Shown piece after piece: positions 52,038 through 64,000 of a DNA stretch of 64,000 nucleotides. This DNA comes from Mytilus trossulus (Eukaryota > Mollusca > Bivalvia > Mytilida > Mytilidae). Location of the stretch: assembly GCF_036588685.1 (NCBI RefSeq), contig NC_086381.1, forward strand, positions 52,141,431 through 52,205,430. Direction: 5' to 3'. Positions within the stretch are counted from its first letter, which is position 1, and each line of letters starts with the position of its first letter. The notes under the pieces are model-generated. The model did not search any database, was not told the origin of the DNA, and saw only the letters and a program-made list of their open reading frames with translations. Made by a program: the position numbers and the translations under genes.

Positions 52038-54840
52038 CTGGACTATACAAAGCTGGCATAATTATTTTTGAATCTGACAACATATGTTCCGGTACATACA
52101 TTATTTATAAAATATACATGTATATTATTCAGAACACTTTTAACAACTATGTGTAGCCAATTGTTAGATTATTTGTTTAAGTATTAAATTGTTTTTATTT
52201 TTTATGATACTATAATTTGGCATTGGAAATTATTCTATTCAGTATGAGGAATATGGATTCAAATAACCAGAATTTGAGCAAAAACTGACTGTGTTATGAT
52301 TATCAATTCACCATGACATCACTGGCATTGATTATATTGGATTTGTGTAATTTTAACAAAGTGATAATGCCTCCTAAATTATACATTCAAAGTAAATATT
52401 TACCAAACAAATGAAAAAAAATGATGCATATTGTTACATTTATTTAATCAGTTAAAGTTCATTGGATACTTTTGAAGGTTGTTATTAGTAATCTAAAGAA
52501 AATATATATGTAAATAAAAGAAAGAAGTAAAGTAAACAAATCTGTTAGGTATCCATACAGCAGTACTAGTTCTCATCACAATGTCTTTTGTGTGCTGTAT
52601 GGAACCCTTCTTATCTATCTTTAGCTACTGCTTTTGCTTCAAAATTTCTTTGCTCTCTGTGAACTGCATCCATGCTGTCATCCACCATTTTATTTAACTA
52701 GTTCCTGTTTGATATTTGTTTTCACTGCCATATTCAGCAATAAAGATGTTTGGATTAACTTGGGAACAGTTAGTTTGAAAAATGTATATAAATGTTAAAG
52801 GGGATAGGAAAAACTCATTACAATTAAGTTAATTATGCTTTTATTATATTTTGAAATGTTTATTTATAAATCTTCTGAATGTGGGAATACCATGTTTATA
52901 AGTACTATAAAATCTTGGTCGCAATAGGCATGGATCTGTCATTAAAATAAACAATTCTCTGATTGTACATGTTAAACACATGCTCAATACCCATGCTTTT
53001 TGTTATTTTTTTACCAAAAGGTAACAATCAGTAAACTTCGGCTTCAAAACAAGGCATTTGATGAGAAGCCATATTTTTTAAATCATAACAGACAGAGAGA
53101 AAAAAAAATGACGATTGTAAGTTATATTTGCTTAAAAAATGAAAAAATCGTTCACAGAGGACTTAGTTTATGATATATATATATATACATGCATTGGTTC
53201 AAGAATTGGATAAACCTTTTTTTTTCTTCACCACTTCCTCGTTTCATATGACTTTAAGCATGTGTTCAACAAATAGTCAAGAATAAATTTTTTTTTTCAT
53301 GTTACATATAATTTAAGATTTGTGTTTTGTTGTAGTTGGCATCAAAGTAGATATAGATAGTAAAAGATTGTATGTTTGTATTTTTAATTTTAATTGATAT
53401 ACGATACCCTGTAGGTGTATTGTGAAAAATGGAGGACACATTTTTTATACATGTACTTTGTGAATTTGCCTTTCAATATCTGTCTTTCACTAGTATTAAT
53501 TACTTCTTTTCTATAAAAAAAAAAATGTAATTTTGTCAATTTTTGCTGACTGGGGTTTATTTTGAACATAGACCTTACAAGGAAGACATTTTGATCAAAC
53601 ACTGTGTTTTAATCTCAAGAAACTACTAGATGACAATAGTCTTACTGTAACTGGGTTTTTTTTGGCTCTGAAATTGCCAATTACAATATATATATATATA
53701 TTTAACAATTAAATACCAGTAAGCTTTGTTTTGAAAATTAAGATAGAGTGTGAATTTTTTTAACATAAAATTATCACATTTATACTACTCCTTTTTTACA
53801 CTTTGCTAGTTTTGTTTTATTTGGCGAATTTTATTGAAATGTCTAACAAGTCTTTTTTTCACAGCAGATGAGCATTTTAGGATAAATAAATAATATTCAT
53901 TAGGAAACTATGCAAATATGTTCTTGTTTAAATCAAGTGTATTTACCACTGTTAAGGGTACTTTTGTCAGTACCTTTAGTCAGAGATAAAAGTCTTTTTT
54001 AATTGTTGCACTTGTATATCTATTTGTATTCTTATATAGCACATTAATATGGTTAATGTATTATATATATATTTTTCTTAGGATCAAATAGATAAAAATT
54101 TAGAAATGAATAACGAAGATTTAATATTTTCAGGAAATTTAAAATCATAATTCTTCTAGTATGACTTTGATATACTAGTAACTGATTTCTAAAGTTTTTA
54201 TAATTACAAGGCAATGTTAGTTACTGGTAAATCCAAGGACTTAAATAGGACTTATATACGTCCTTGGTAAATATGTTAAAAGTTTCCATGAAATGCATAC
54301 AATTTATACCCCAAAAAATATTTAAAGTCTAAATTTATTCTATCAATAAAGTATCATAATTAGGTAATACTTGCAATCTTCCTTGATTTTAAGGAAATGA
54401 ACATGTTGAAACTGGTTTATTTATCATAAAGTAGGGTATTCATGATTTTCTGAAACCAAATTAAAAAAATTATGGTGAATGTATTAAAATTTAATGATAC
54501 AATTGATGTATAATATTGTAAATAAAATAAAACATGTCAAAATCTGTTATGCACAATGCCATTTCTCCTTAAAAATGATGCTGTACTCAGCACTGCTGAC
54601 CTGGACTTGTGGTCATATAAATTAGAAGTATGATTATCGTACTCAGACTCAGAATTCAACCAATCAAAGTGCTTGATTTGGTATTTCAAGTAGAATTTTC
54701 TTAGAGTACCAAGTGAAGTTGTATGACCAAGACCATAGATATATGTTACATCCCCCTCCCACCTCACCTATACTTTCTTTTCTTACATGGAATCGCTGAT
54801 ACGTCATCTCAGCCCTTATGTATATTTTTCCCATGTATGT
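52038..54840. other. LC3 3' flank, no further gene recognised
   Basis: AT-rich DNA, likely 3' UTR at first; AATAAAAG at about 52514 could serve as a poly(A) signal. Several TA and T runs occur (53175, 53685). I see no exon. Confidence 0.4.
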
Positions 54841-54960
54841 TCATAGGCGGATGCAGGGTGGCCTTGGGGGCTTGGAGGCTCCCCCTTTCATGGTAACATG
54901 GTAAAAAAAAATCGTTGATTATATAGGGAATCACCAAAGTGTGACAAATAGACAAATACC
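54841..54960. mobile_element. Partial GGCGGATGC-type MITE
   Basis: CATAGGCGGATGCAGGGTGG, a G/C-run segment and TATATAGGGAATCACCAAAG match the left half of the copies at 20150 and 45302. The right end is missing. Confidence 0.5.
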
Positions 54961-54989
54961 ATTTATGACTTAGTCTAAATTTACCTACA

Positions 54990-55700
54990 CAAGAAATACT
55001 CAGCCAAAAACCTAAATTTACCTACATTTTTATGAACACTCAGATAAAAGAGTTAAGTTATGTACAGTACGAATACTCAGTCAAAAGTCTGAATTTACCA
55101 ACACAAGGAGAGATCATTTAAAGGTTAAAATTTACCTACACAAGATCAGCTCTGTCAAAAATCTTTAATTTTATTTCACAAGGCATTATTAGTCAAAAGC
55201 CTATATTTGTCTACACCAGGAACGCTCAGTCAAAGTCTTCATTGTTTTACAAAAGGCATGCCTAATCAAAAGTCTGACTGAATATGCTCAGTCGAAAGTC
55301 TAAATTTACCTACTCAAGAGAAAGTCAGTCAAATGTAAATTTACCTATACTGGAAATGCTCAGTCAAATGTCTGAATGTTAAATTTAATCAGAAATGCTT
55401 TGTTAAAAGTCTGAATTTACGTACATCAGATCCCCTCTGTCAAAATCTTAGTTTATACCTATTTTCAGGATTTTTCCGGCAAAAATATTAATTAACCTAC
55501 ACCAGGAATGCTTATTGAAAAGTCAGAAATATACTTCACTATGAGCTCTCAGTCAAAATTTGCTTTACAAAGAACACTTATAATCTTATTCATAAGTCTG
55601 AATTTACCTACATCAGAAATGCTTAAAAAAAAAGGTCAGAATTTATGTACACAAGGAACTCTCAGCAAAAAGTTTGAATTATCAACGCCCTGAATGAGTC
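54990..55700. repeat. Degenerate tandem repeat, units of about 50-60 bp
   Basis: About 13 irregular units contain CTCAGTCAAAAGTCTGAATT and TTACCTACACAAGAA-type phrases. They are diverged, with variable spacing, so this is an older array than those at 55930 and 57550. Confidence 0.75.
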
Positions 55701-55929
55701 CAGTTAAAAGTTTAGAACTTAAAAACTAAGTGACAAACAGTGTCTGTTCTACTGACAACAATAGCAAAATCATTCTATGGTTTAATTTGCTTGAAAGGTT
55801 TTCCAATCTAAGTTTATTTTGTAAGAGTTACAATATATTTTAGCCCATGATTCATCCAAATGTATCTACTAAATCAGGACCAATACTAAACATTGACTAA
55901 CAAATTACTAAATTCAGAAAACGCATTCT

Positions 55930-56480
55930 AAGCTTGACAGGTGTTTAACATGACAAGTGTGCAACCTGACTAGTGTATAACATGGCAAGTGTTTAACATG
56001 ACAAGTGTGCAACCTGACTAGTGTATAACATGACAAGTGTACAACCTGACTAGTGTATAACATGACAAGTGTGCAACCTGACTAGTGTTTAACATGACAA
56101 GTGTACAACCTGACTAGTGTATAACATGACAAGTGTTTAACATGACAAGTTTACAACCTGATGAGTGTACAACCTGTCAAGTGTATAACCTCCCAAGTGT
56201 ACAAACTGACAAATGTACAGCCTTACAAGAGCACAACCTGACCAGTGTTCAACCTGAAAAGTGTACATCCTGGCAAGTATACAACTTCAACCTGACGAGT
56301 GTACAACCCGACAAGTGTACAACCTGATAATGTTTACACTGACAAGTGTACAACCTGATAATGTTTACACTGACAAGTGTACAACCTGATAATGTTTACA
56401 CTGACAAGTGTACAATCTGGCAAGTGTACGACCTGACAAGTGTACAATCTGGCAAGTGTACGACCTGACAAGTGCACAAA
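55930..56480. repeat. 16/32-bp tandem repeat
   Basis: The base unit is ACAAGTGTACAACCTG (16 bp), organised in places as a 32-bp dimer with ACTAGTGTATAACATG. About 34 units, the more regular ones between 55960 and 56140 and 56330-56470. Confidence 0.88.
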
Positions 56481-56489
56481 CACCGCAGT

Positions 56490-57259
56490 TTACCGACACT
56501 CCATCTGACATACATTTTGAAACAAAGTTCACAGATTTACGACATATTCTTTGCATCACCTAGCGACAAAGAGTTAATATATAAGTTCATCTAGATGTTA
56601 GAGGCATGTTAATAACATTATCAAGAATACAATCATAAATTAGCTACGTCTATTACATGTATCATCTTGAGCATGTTATATGCATTACATAATCTTTTTC
56701 ATGTGATGATGAAAAATCAATATAAATACTGAAAGCTTCTATCTCAATTTACCCAGCCTTTCAGGTTTTGGATCTTCGTCAAAAGTAAGCCGGTTAGATA
56801 AGATTACAAATGAGAAACTTCCGCGAGTTACATGTACTATCTTTATCTCTCAAATAAAAAATAAAAGTTAAAACCTGCAGTGTTCTATCTTCATTTCACG
56901 CTGATTGATTTTTCTGTCTTGAAACACATACTTGGAACCAGAAGATTAGCCAACAGTCAACTTTGCCTGTGGAGTTGACTGTTAAAATTGGTTATTTTTT
57001 TATTTATTTTTTCAAATGAATGTAATAAATTGTCCCTAATGCTTACATATTTATAGTCTGTTTCCCGGCCGTTATTTTAATTCTTGACAATACCAATTAA
57101 TATTTGTATATTCCGAAGGCATACTGTATGTTTTTACGGAGGGGACCGACCTAGCATATCAACCAGTCAACAGGGTGATTGATACCCGCGAATTCATAAG
57201 GTATGATCGACAGTAAAAATTTGGAATATCAAAAAACATTTTACATTAATGGAATTGAG
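56490..57259. other. Intergenic DNA between satellite arrays
   Basis: No gene is recognised. A perfect 11-bp stem (AACAGTCAACT and AGTTGACTGTT) lies at 56953-56984. Confidence 0.4.
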
Positions 57260-59895
57260 AGCATTCAAACTATAACCTGCTAAGATGAGCATTTAAACCA
57301 AAAGTTGTTAAACGACTGAAAATAAGCATTTAACCAACACGACATCAACAAACCAAAAGGATTCAGAGCATTGAACCAAAATGATCTGAACAGAGCATTA
57401 TACACCAAAATGTTCTAAACAGAGCATGAAACCAAAGTGATCCGAGCAGAGAATTACACCAAAATGATCTGAATTATTAAGCATTACAATAAGGAACTGA
57501 ACAGAACATAACATCAAAATGATATGAACAGAGCAATACACCAAAGTGACCTGAACAAAGCATTAAACCAAGAGGACAGAAACATAGCATTAAACCTATA
57601 GTGCATGGACAGAGCATTAAACCAAGAGGACAGGAACATAGCATTAAACCAAGAGGACAGGAACATAGCATTAAACCTATAGTGCACGGACAGAGCATTA
57701 AACCAAGAGGACATGAACATAGCATTAAACCAAGAGGACAGGAACATAGCATTAAACCAAGAGGACAGGAACATAGCATTAAACCAAGAGGACAGGAACA
57801 TAGCATTAAACCAAGAGGACAGGAACATAGCATTAAACCAAGAGGACAGGAACATAACATTAAACCAAGAGGACATGAACATAGCATTAAACCAAGAGGA
57901 CAGGAACATAGCATTAAACCTATAGTGCACGGACAGAGCATTAAACCAAGAGGACAGGAACATAGCATTAAACCAAGAGGACATGAACATAGCATTAAAC
58001 CAAGAGGACAGGAACATAGCATTAAACCAAGAGGACAGGAACATAGCATTAAACCTATAGTGCACGGACAGAGCATTAAACCAAGAGGACAGGAACAAAG
58101 CATTAAACCAAGAGGACAGGAACATAGCATTAAACCTATAGTGCATGGACAGAGCATTAAACCAAGAGGACATGAACATAGCATTAAACCAAGAGGACAG
58201 GAACATAGCATTAAACCAAGAGGACAGGAACATAGCATTAAACCTATAGTGCACGGACAGAGCATTAAACCAAGAGGACAGGAACATAGCATTAAACCAA
58301 GAGGACATGAACATAGCATTAAACCAAGAGGACAGGAACATAGCATTAAACCTATAGTGCACGGACAGAGCATTAAACCTATAGTGCTTAGACAGAGCAT
58401 TAAACCAAGAGGACAGGAACATAGCATTAAACCTATAGTGCACGGACAGAGCATTAAACCAAGAGGACAGGAACATAGCATTAAACCAAGAGGACATGAA
58501 CATAGCATTAAACCAAGAGGACAGGAACATAGCATTAAACCTATAGTGCATGGACAGAGCATTAAACCAAGAGGACAGGAAAATAGCATTAAACCTATAG
58601 TGCACGGACAGAGCATTAAACCTATAGTGCTTAGACAGAGCATTAAACCAAGGGGACAGGAACATAGCATTAAACCTATAGTGCATGGACAGAGCATTAA
58701 ACCAAGAGGACAGGAACATAGCATTAAACATATAGTGCATGAACATAGCATTAAACCTATAGTGCTTAGACAGAGCATTAAACCAAGAGGACAGGAACAT
58801 AGCATTTAACCAAGAGGACAGGAACATAGCATTAAACCTATAGTGCATGGACAGAGCATTAAACTGAGAGTCTTGGTAGAACATTAAACCAAGAGGACAG
58901 GAACATAGCATTAAACCAAGAGGACATGAACATAGCATTAAACCAAGAGGACAGGAACATAGCATTAAACCTATAGTGCACGGACAGAGCATTAAACCTA
59001 TAGTGCTTAGACAGAGCATTAAACCAAGAGGACAGGAACATAGCATTAAACCTATAGTGCATGGACAGAGCATTAAACCAAGAGGACAGGAACATAGCAT
59101 TAAACCTATAGTGCACGGACAGAGCATTAAACCAAGAGGACAGGAACATAGCATTAAACCTATAGTGCATGGACAGAGCATTAAACCAAGAGGACAGGAA
59201 CATAGCATTAAACATATAGTGCATGAACATAGCATTAAACCTAAAGTGCTTAGACAGAGCATTAAACCAAGAGGACAGGAACATAGCATTAAACCAAGAG
59301 GACAGGAACATAGCATTAAACCTATAGTGCATGGACAGAGCATTAAACTGAGAGTCTTGGTAGAACATTAAACCAAGAGGACAGGAACATAGCATTAAAC
59401 CAAGAGGACATGAACATAGCATTAAACCAAGAGGACAGGAACATAGCATTAAACCTATAGTGCACGGACAGAGCATTAAACCTATAGTGCTTAGACAGAG
59501 CATTAAACCAAGAGGACAGGAACATAGCATTAAACCTATAGTGCATGGACAGAGCATTAAACCAAGAGGACAGGAACATAGCATTAAACCTATAGTGCAC
59601 GGACAGAGCATTAAACCAAGAGGACAGGAACATAGCATTAAACCTATAGTGCATGGACAGAGCATTAAACCAAGAGGACAGGAACATAGCATTAAACATA
59701 TAGTGCATGAACATAGCATTAAACCTAAAGTGCTTAGACAGAGCATTAAACCAAGAGGACAGGAACATAGCATTAAACCAAGAGGACAGGAACATAGCAT
59801 TAAACCTATAGTGCATGGACAGAGCATTAAACTGAGAGTCTTGATAGAACATTAAACTGAGAGTCTTGATAGAACATTAAACCAGAATGACCAAT
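57260..59895. repeat. 27-bp minisatellite with a 484-bp higher-order repeat
   Basis: The core unit is GCATTAAACCAAGAGG plus ACAGGAACATA (27 bp), alternating with a second type containing CTATAGTGCACGGACAGA and a rarer CTTAGACAGA type. Edges (57260-57550) are degenerate. At the right end, blocks starting AAACTGAGAGTCTTGG at 58861 and 59345 repeat as 484-bp higher-order units, with a third start at 59829. Because the period is nine codons and the unit lacks stops in several frames, open frames of up to 609 codons occur on both strands. They are by-products of the array. Confidence 0.93.
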
Positions 59896-60974
59896 ACAGA
59901 GCTTTATTCTAAAAGGACCTGATTATAAACATTTTGCCATCTTTGTCTAAGTCAGTACCAAACTTGAAAAGCAAATTCAGTCGGCACGGTTGATATCCAA
60001 TTCAGACTGCAAATCGACTAGCTGCATAATTGAACAAGTCGAAGTAATTAAAATAGTTGATTCCGCATACACACCAAGTTTTGAAAATATCAGGGAGTAG
60101 GTTAGTACATAATAAGAATTTCAAAGGTATCAATTATTTACAGTGGGTTTTTTTTTTATTGCGCATGTTGTTTTGCATGTTTTGTGCTCTAGAAAAAGTG
60201 ATATGGAATATACTGATGATTCATTTTTCTTTCTTTTATTTGCATGATTTGAATAATTATATTTCTGTGTAGAAAAAATGAAGATGTGTCAAGATGATTT
60301 CGGAAGACCTTTTCTGCATACATGATTGAATCGTTACTATAGAAGTCAAACCATATATCCTATACAATTAGATGGTTCAAAGCCGTAAGGCGGAGATATT
60401 CCGAGCGTAAAGTAGAATTATATATAAAAAGTGTCTACTGACAAAAATACCATTTGAAATATCTTTTCAAAAAATTGTAAAAGATTTATCTGGCTTACTG
60501 TTAATAAATTTATTGGGAATTATCCCCTTTTTGTCTTGAACGTATATACATGTACATCATTTTCACATGATGACTTAATGGGATGGGATATATTTCATAA
60601 TTTTCAGAATCATAAATGGGAATTAAATGGAAACAATTTTGTCCCATTAACTAATTTCAATAAAAGAAAATCAAACCATTACTTTCGAAAAACATTGTTT
60701 TTAAGGAAAATTAATCGTAATGGTAAAGAAAATATTATGAAAATTCGATTTAACATACAATATAATTCGATTTGTTTGTTGGAAAATTTACATAATATGA
60801 TTAGTTAAGACGTCATGCATGATTTATATATGTAACAGGACAGAAAATATTCAATACAACTGCCGCGTAATTCATCATTCATTTTCTTCCTTAATATCTT
60901 ACTAACAACACACTGAAAATATCTATCAATTTGTGTATCACAGTGTATGCAGGAGAAATACAATATTAAGTGTA
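59896..60974. other. 5' flank of the acetylcholine-receptor-like gene
   Basis: AT-rich DNA. A 90-codon frame ending at 60808 opens with TTG and resembles nothing I know. No TATA box or splice site can be assigned with confidence. Confidence 0.35.
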
Positions 60975-61021
60975 ATGGCGACAGACAGAAAATGATTGTT
61001 TATTATGATGTTTGGATTTAA
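60975..61021 (+). promoter_or_regulatory. Two overlapping upstream ORFs
   Basis: ATG at 60975 opens a six-codon frame (MATDRK) ending in TGA at 60993-60995. That stop overlaps a second ATG at 60992 (ATGA), whose nine-codon frame (MIVYYDVWI) runs past the main start at 61005 and ends at 61021. If transcribed in the leader, both would reduce initiation at the channel ATG. This assumes that no intron removes them. Confidence 0.45.
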
Positions 61022-62633
61022 CCATTTATTCCTTTTATTAATTATAATGATTATAAAATTGTGTCGGACTACGCGCCATACACGTGGATTAAACAGTGAG
61101 GATGAAGTTCGGCTAGTTAATGATTTATTTGAACATGGGAGATACAATCCTTTGATCAGACCAGTAAGAAATGTTAATGACACACTTACAGTGGCATTCA
61201 ATGTCGCTCTAAGTCAATTGATCAATATAGATGAGAAAAATCAAATAATGAAGACCAATGTATGGCTTCAGATGTTCTGGCATGACTATCAGATAAAATG
61301 GGATCCAGAGGAATATGGCGGCGTCAAAAATATACGTATCGATCATGCAAAGATGTGGAAGCCGGACATTGTCTTGTTTAACAATGCTGATGGAAAATAT
61401 GAGGTCTCATACAAATCAAACGTAGTTCTGGGATGGGACGGGAACCATTCATGGGTACCCCCAGCCATATATAAAAGCTCATGTACAATAGATGTGGAAT
61501 ACTTCCCCTTTGATCAACAAGTCTGTGAAATGAAGTTCGGATCTTGGACTTATAAAGGGGACCAGTTAAAGTTTCGTTTTTATAAGAATATGGATTATGT
61601 TGACCCGACTGATTACCTTAAAAGCGGTACTTGGGATATAATTGAATTTCCGGGGAAAATTGAAAGGATTAATGATTCTGAAACGAAGGATTACAAATAT
61701 CTCATTGTTTTCAAGTTTGTCTTACGAAGGAAAACGTTATTTTATACAGTCAATTTGATAATACCGTGCGTTTTGGTATCGTTTGTCAGTATCTGTGTAT
61801 TTGCACTACCGGCTGATGCTGGTGAAAAGATAACTCTCTGTATCTCTATCTTACTTGCCTTGGTTGTGTTCCTGCTTCTGATATCAAAAATTCTACCACC
61901 ATCATTGCAGATTCCTTTAATTGCAAAGTATTTGCTTTTTACATTTATAATGAACATATCAGCTATTTGTTTAACAGTTGTCGTTATCAATAGAAACTAC
62001 AGAACCCCTAGAACACATAAAATGCCGTACTGGGTAAGATATGTGTTTTTAAACATGCTTCCGAAATTGTTACATCTGGAACGTCCTGATCATGACAGTA
62101 GATGGCGTCCCTTGCTTGAACAGGCTAAGATTAACAAAGCAAAACAACTTAAAAGACAACAGGCTCAACAAAACAGTTATTTATCGGCAGAACACTATCC
62201 TTTGTCAGGCAGTAGAAATTCTAGCAGGCATTCGAGTACGTTAGACTTGGCAGAATTTCCCCATTCAAACTGTAAGCTGAACCACATGAAATGTGATATC
62301 AAAGCTGGGAATACAGAAAATATGCCCAAAAGGGTAACTGCTGAGTTATTCAAAGCCACCGAAGCTTTAAGTTTTATAACACACCACCTTGAAACTGAGA
62401 ATGAATTTGAAACAGTTCTGGATGACTGGCGATACGTAGCCTTAGTATTAGACCGGCTCTTATTTTACATCTTTCTCATTGTGACTATCGGTGGAACTCT
62501 TGGAATTCTAATGCAGGCACCCCACATATTTGAATATATAGATCAGGATGCAATAATTAATGCTGTCATTAAACGAATCGGTGAAACAGACAACATACAA
62601 GAAAACACAGCAAATGTAGGAACAGGGCAATAA
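61005..62633 (+). CDS. Nicotinic acetylcholine receptor-type subunit, non-alpha, intronless
   Basis: The 542-residue product starts at ATG 61005; the open frame extends three codons upstream only to a TTG. A hydrophobic signal peptide (about 1-20) is followed by the extracellular ligand-binding domain with WLQMFW, WKPDIVLFNNADG (loop A) and the 13-residue Cys-loop C160 to C174 (C-TIDVEYFPFDQQV-C), then FGSWTY. Four membrane segments follow at about 244-266, 273-294, 306-329 and 478-500, with a long cytoplasmic loop between the third and fourth. GEK at 273-275, ahead of TM2, predicts a cation-selective pore. The loop C region (SETKDYKYLIVF) has no adjacent Cys pair, so the subunit is non-alpha and probably needs a partner to bind acetylcholine. 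Vertebrate relatives have many introns; this copy has none, as expected of a retroposed member of an expanded molluscan family. No coding damage is seen. Confidence 0.93.
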   Translation: MMFGFNHLFLLLIIMIIKLCRTTRHTRGLNSEDEVRLVNDLFEHGRYNPLIRPVRNVNDTLTVAFNVALSQLINIDEKNQIMKTNVWLQMFWHDYQIKWDPEEYGGVKNIRIDHAKMWKPDIVLFNNADGKYEVSYKSNVVLGWDGNHSWVPPAIYKSSCTIDVEYFPFDQQVCEMKFGSWTYKGDQLKFRFYKNMDYVDPTDYLKSGTWDIIEFPGKIERINDSETKDYKYLIVFKFVLRRKTLFYTVNLIIPCVLVSFVSICVFALPADAGEKITLCISILLALVVFLLLISKILPPSLQIPLIAKYLLFTFIMNISAICLTVVVINRNYRTPRTHKMPYWVRYVFLNMLPKLLHLERPDHDSRWRPLLEQAKINKAKQLKRQQAQQNSYLSAEHYPLSGSRNSSRHSSTLDLAEFPHSNCKLNHMKCDIKAGNTENMPKRVTAELFKATEALSFITHHLETENEFETVLDDWRYVALVLDRLLFYIFLIVTIGGTLGILMQAPHIFEYIDQDAIINAVIKRIGETDNIQENTANVGTGQ

Positions 62634-64000
62634 AACATACATTACGAACATTATAAAGTATTTATAGAAATTGTAAACGCATTTAACATTTGCTTGAACC
62701 ATTATCATTATATTTTAAGTCACGTTTTTCGGTAATTTAATTGTAAAATAATTGACTTTCTATTCTATTATTTGTACATTTAAAGTAGACTGTACTTTAA
62801 TTTATTTTACAAGTAGAAGAAATCCGGCATCAAACATGTCAAAGGTTACCAACCTTTTTTTTACAAATAAGATGGTCCTGACTGTTTTACATGTGTAAGG
62901 TTATTAGTTGTATTTGAATAACACGTATCAGTTGTCTTGATTTTAAAAGTATGAGGTATTGACTGCTTTGGGTTTTTTTTTTGTTACAGCTAATAGATGT
63001 TTTCGGGGGGGGGGGGGGGGTGATTTTGCATGTCTTTGTTGGACATGTATAAGGTTTTGATTTTAAAGAATAAGAGGTCCCTGAATACATATCTGTTTAA
63101 AATATACTAGCGACTAGTTTTTTGTAACAGGGCCCGACTTATTTTTTTTAAAGAAGATATTAGGTCATGACTATCTCTGGTTAACAGTCACCAAGGGATC
63201 CTTTGTGACAGCTAAAAAATATTAAGAAAAATTTAAAGTTACAAGAAGGGAAACGTTGTGAATTGAAAACGACAGACATGACCACGCTTTAAAAGACGAA
63301 TATAACAATCCACAAAAGGCTTGCAGAATTTTCTAAGATGAAAGGGGTAAGACAAATAGTATTAACTATGCTGTAGAAGGGAAAGCCGTGATCAGGATAC
63401 ATATTTAAAGATAACAGTCTCAGATATACGTATTAATAAGATTGATTGATTAAGTATTTGCTTAACGTCTAGTGGCAAATAGTACATGCTTATTCAAGAA
63501 TAGAGTCATCTTAGTTTAAATTTTCTTTGAGATATAATCCTAACAAGGACAACGGTTTTGCTTCAGTACTGTTTTTAATATAACATACGAAATTTAATAA
63601 ACTCGCCATATAATGCTTAGTATAAAACATAACATGAAAGAAAGGAAGATAAAAAGAAACCAACCAAGTGCTGATTGAGAAAAAATCATCAAATGCACTC
63701 TACATCTTCATTTATTTACGTATTGATCATATGTTGCTTTTATAAATCGTTTAGATTTAGTCATCAAAGCTATACATGTTGTGTGTGTTTAGCAGAAATA
63801 GAAATAGAAAAAATGAATGCAATATGTTATCTTATTTATCATATCAATTGGATTTGTACTGCAGTTCGGTTTTGCTAAAAAATAAAAAAATAAATAATTT
63901 AAAATGAACCTGTCTTTTGTTGGTTGTTTTGATAGATATGGCGCTTTTTTTGAATAATGACAATATCAGCTGTTACTTAATAAAAACGCAGATGTTATAC
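62634..64000. other. 3' flank of the channel gene
   Basis: AT-rich DNA with a G run at about 63006-63020; no further gene is recognised. I see no clear poly(A)-tail remnant or target duplication to mark the end of a retrocopy. AATAAA-type signals occur only far downstream (about 63595 and 63880). Confidence 0.4.

Noticed and set aside
57477..59855. Open frames of 131-609 codons on both strands, with nine-residue repeats
   Set aside because: The 27-bp unit equals nine codons and has no stop in several frames, so long frames arise automatically. They overlap on opposite strands and have no start context or flanking unique coding sequence.
60536..60808. 90-codon frame upstream of the channel gene
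   Set aside because: It opens with TTG, is Asn/Lys/Ile/Phe-rich like random AT-rich translation, and resembles no family I know.
60996..61004. Start of the channel protein three codons upstream of the ATG
   Set aside because: The codon there is TTG. In a nuclear animal gene the ATG at 61005 is the sensible start, followed directly by a good signal peptide.

Overview
The window reads as nuclear DNA of a bivalve mollusc, most likely a mussel of the Mytilus type. It is AT-rich, its genes are sparse and split by long introns, and most of the rest is tandem satellites, short inverted-repeat elements and SINE-like fragments. Several of these I recognise from memory as abundant in mussel DNA, for example the 3940-4130 block, the family starting TATACGACCGC and the block starting AGCTCATCTGGCC. 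The genus is an inference; the eukaryotic, bivalve-like character is well supported.

Three protein-coding genes can be supported, all on the + strand. (1) A SMYD4-like TPR/MYND/SET protein lies at 13950-15968 in one uninterrupted coding exon, behind a splice acceptor that implies an upstream non-coding exon. (2) A four-exon autophagy gene of the LC3 (MAP1LC3) family spans 34442-51645. Its exons are only 40, 56, 107 and 160 coding bases, so they are invisible to ORF searching, but they join in frame to exactly 120 codons plus stop. The protein ends on Gly-120, the residue that is normally exposed by ATG4 cleavage and lipidated. (3) An intronless nicotinic-acetylcholine-receptor-type, non-alpha pentameric channel subunit lies at 61005-62633. 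Its true ATG is at 61005, and two short overlapping upstream ORFs precede it.

Layout: 1-13.4 kb is intergenic DNA with inverted-repeat elements, including a 1350-bp element with a 5-bp target duplication at 2411-3760. 13.4-19.9 kb is SMYD4 and its flanks. 20.5-26.5 kb is a satellite complex: a 37-bp array duplicated together with a 5'-truncated LINE, one LINE copy split by a second 1.36-kb element, then a 166-bp satellite. 27.8-32.5 kb is a large inverted repeat whose arms carry dead reverse-transcriptase fragments and CT/GA tracts. 34.4-51.6 kb is LC3; its intron 1 holds about 8.5 kb of the TATACGACCGC family, and its intron 2 holds a 4115-bp element with long inverted ends and a 6-bp target duplication. 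54.9-59.9 kb holds three unrelated tandem arrays, ending in a 27-bp minisatellite with a 484-bp higher-order repeat. 61-62.6 kb is the channel subunit.

The three genes are not functionally linked. The main points of interest are the LC3 protein that appears to be born with its terminal glycine exposed, and several well-bounded mobile elements whose ends and target duplications can be read directly.
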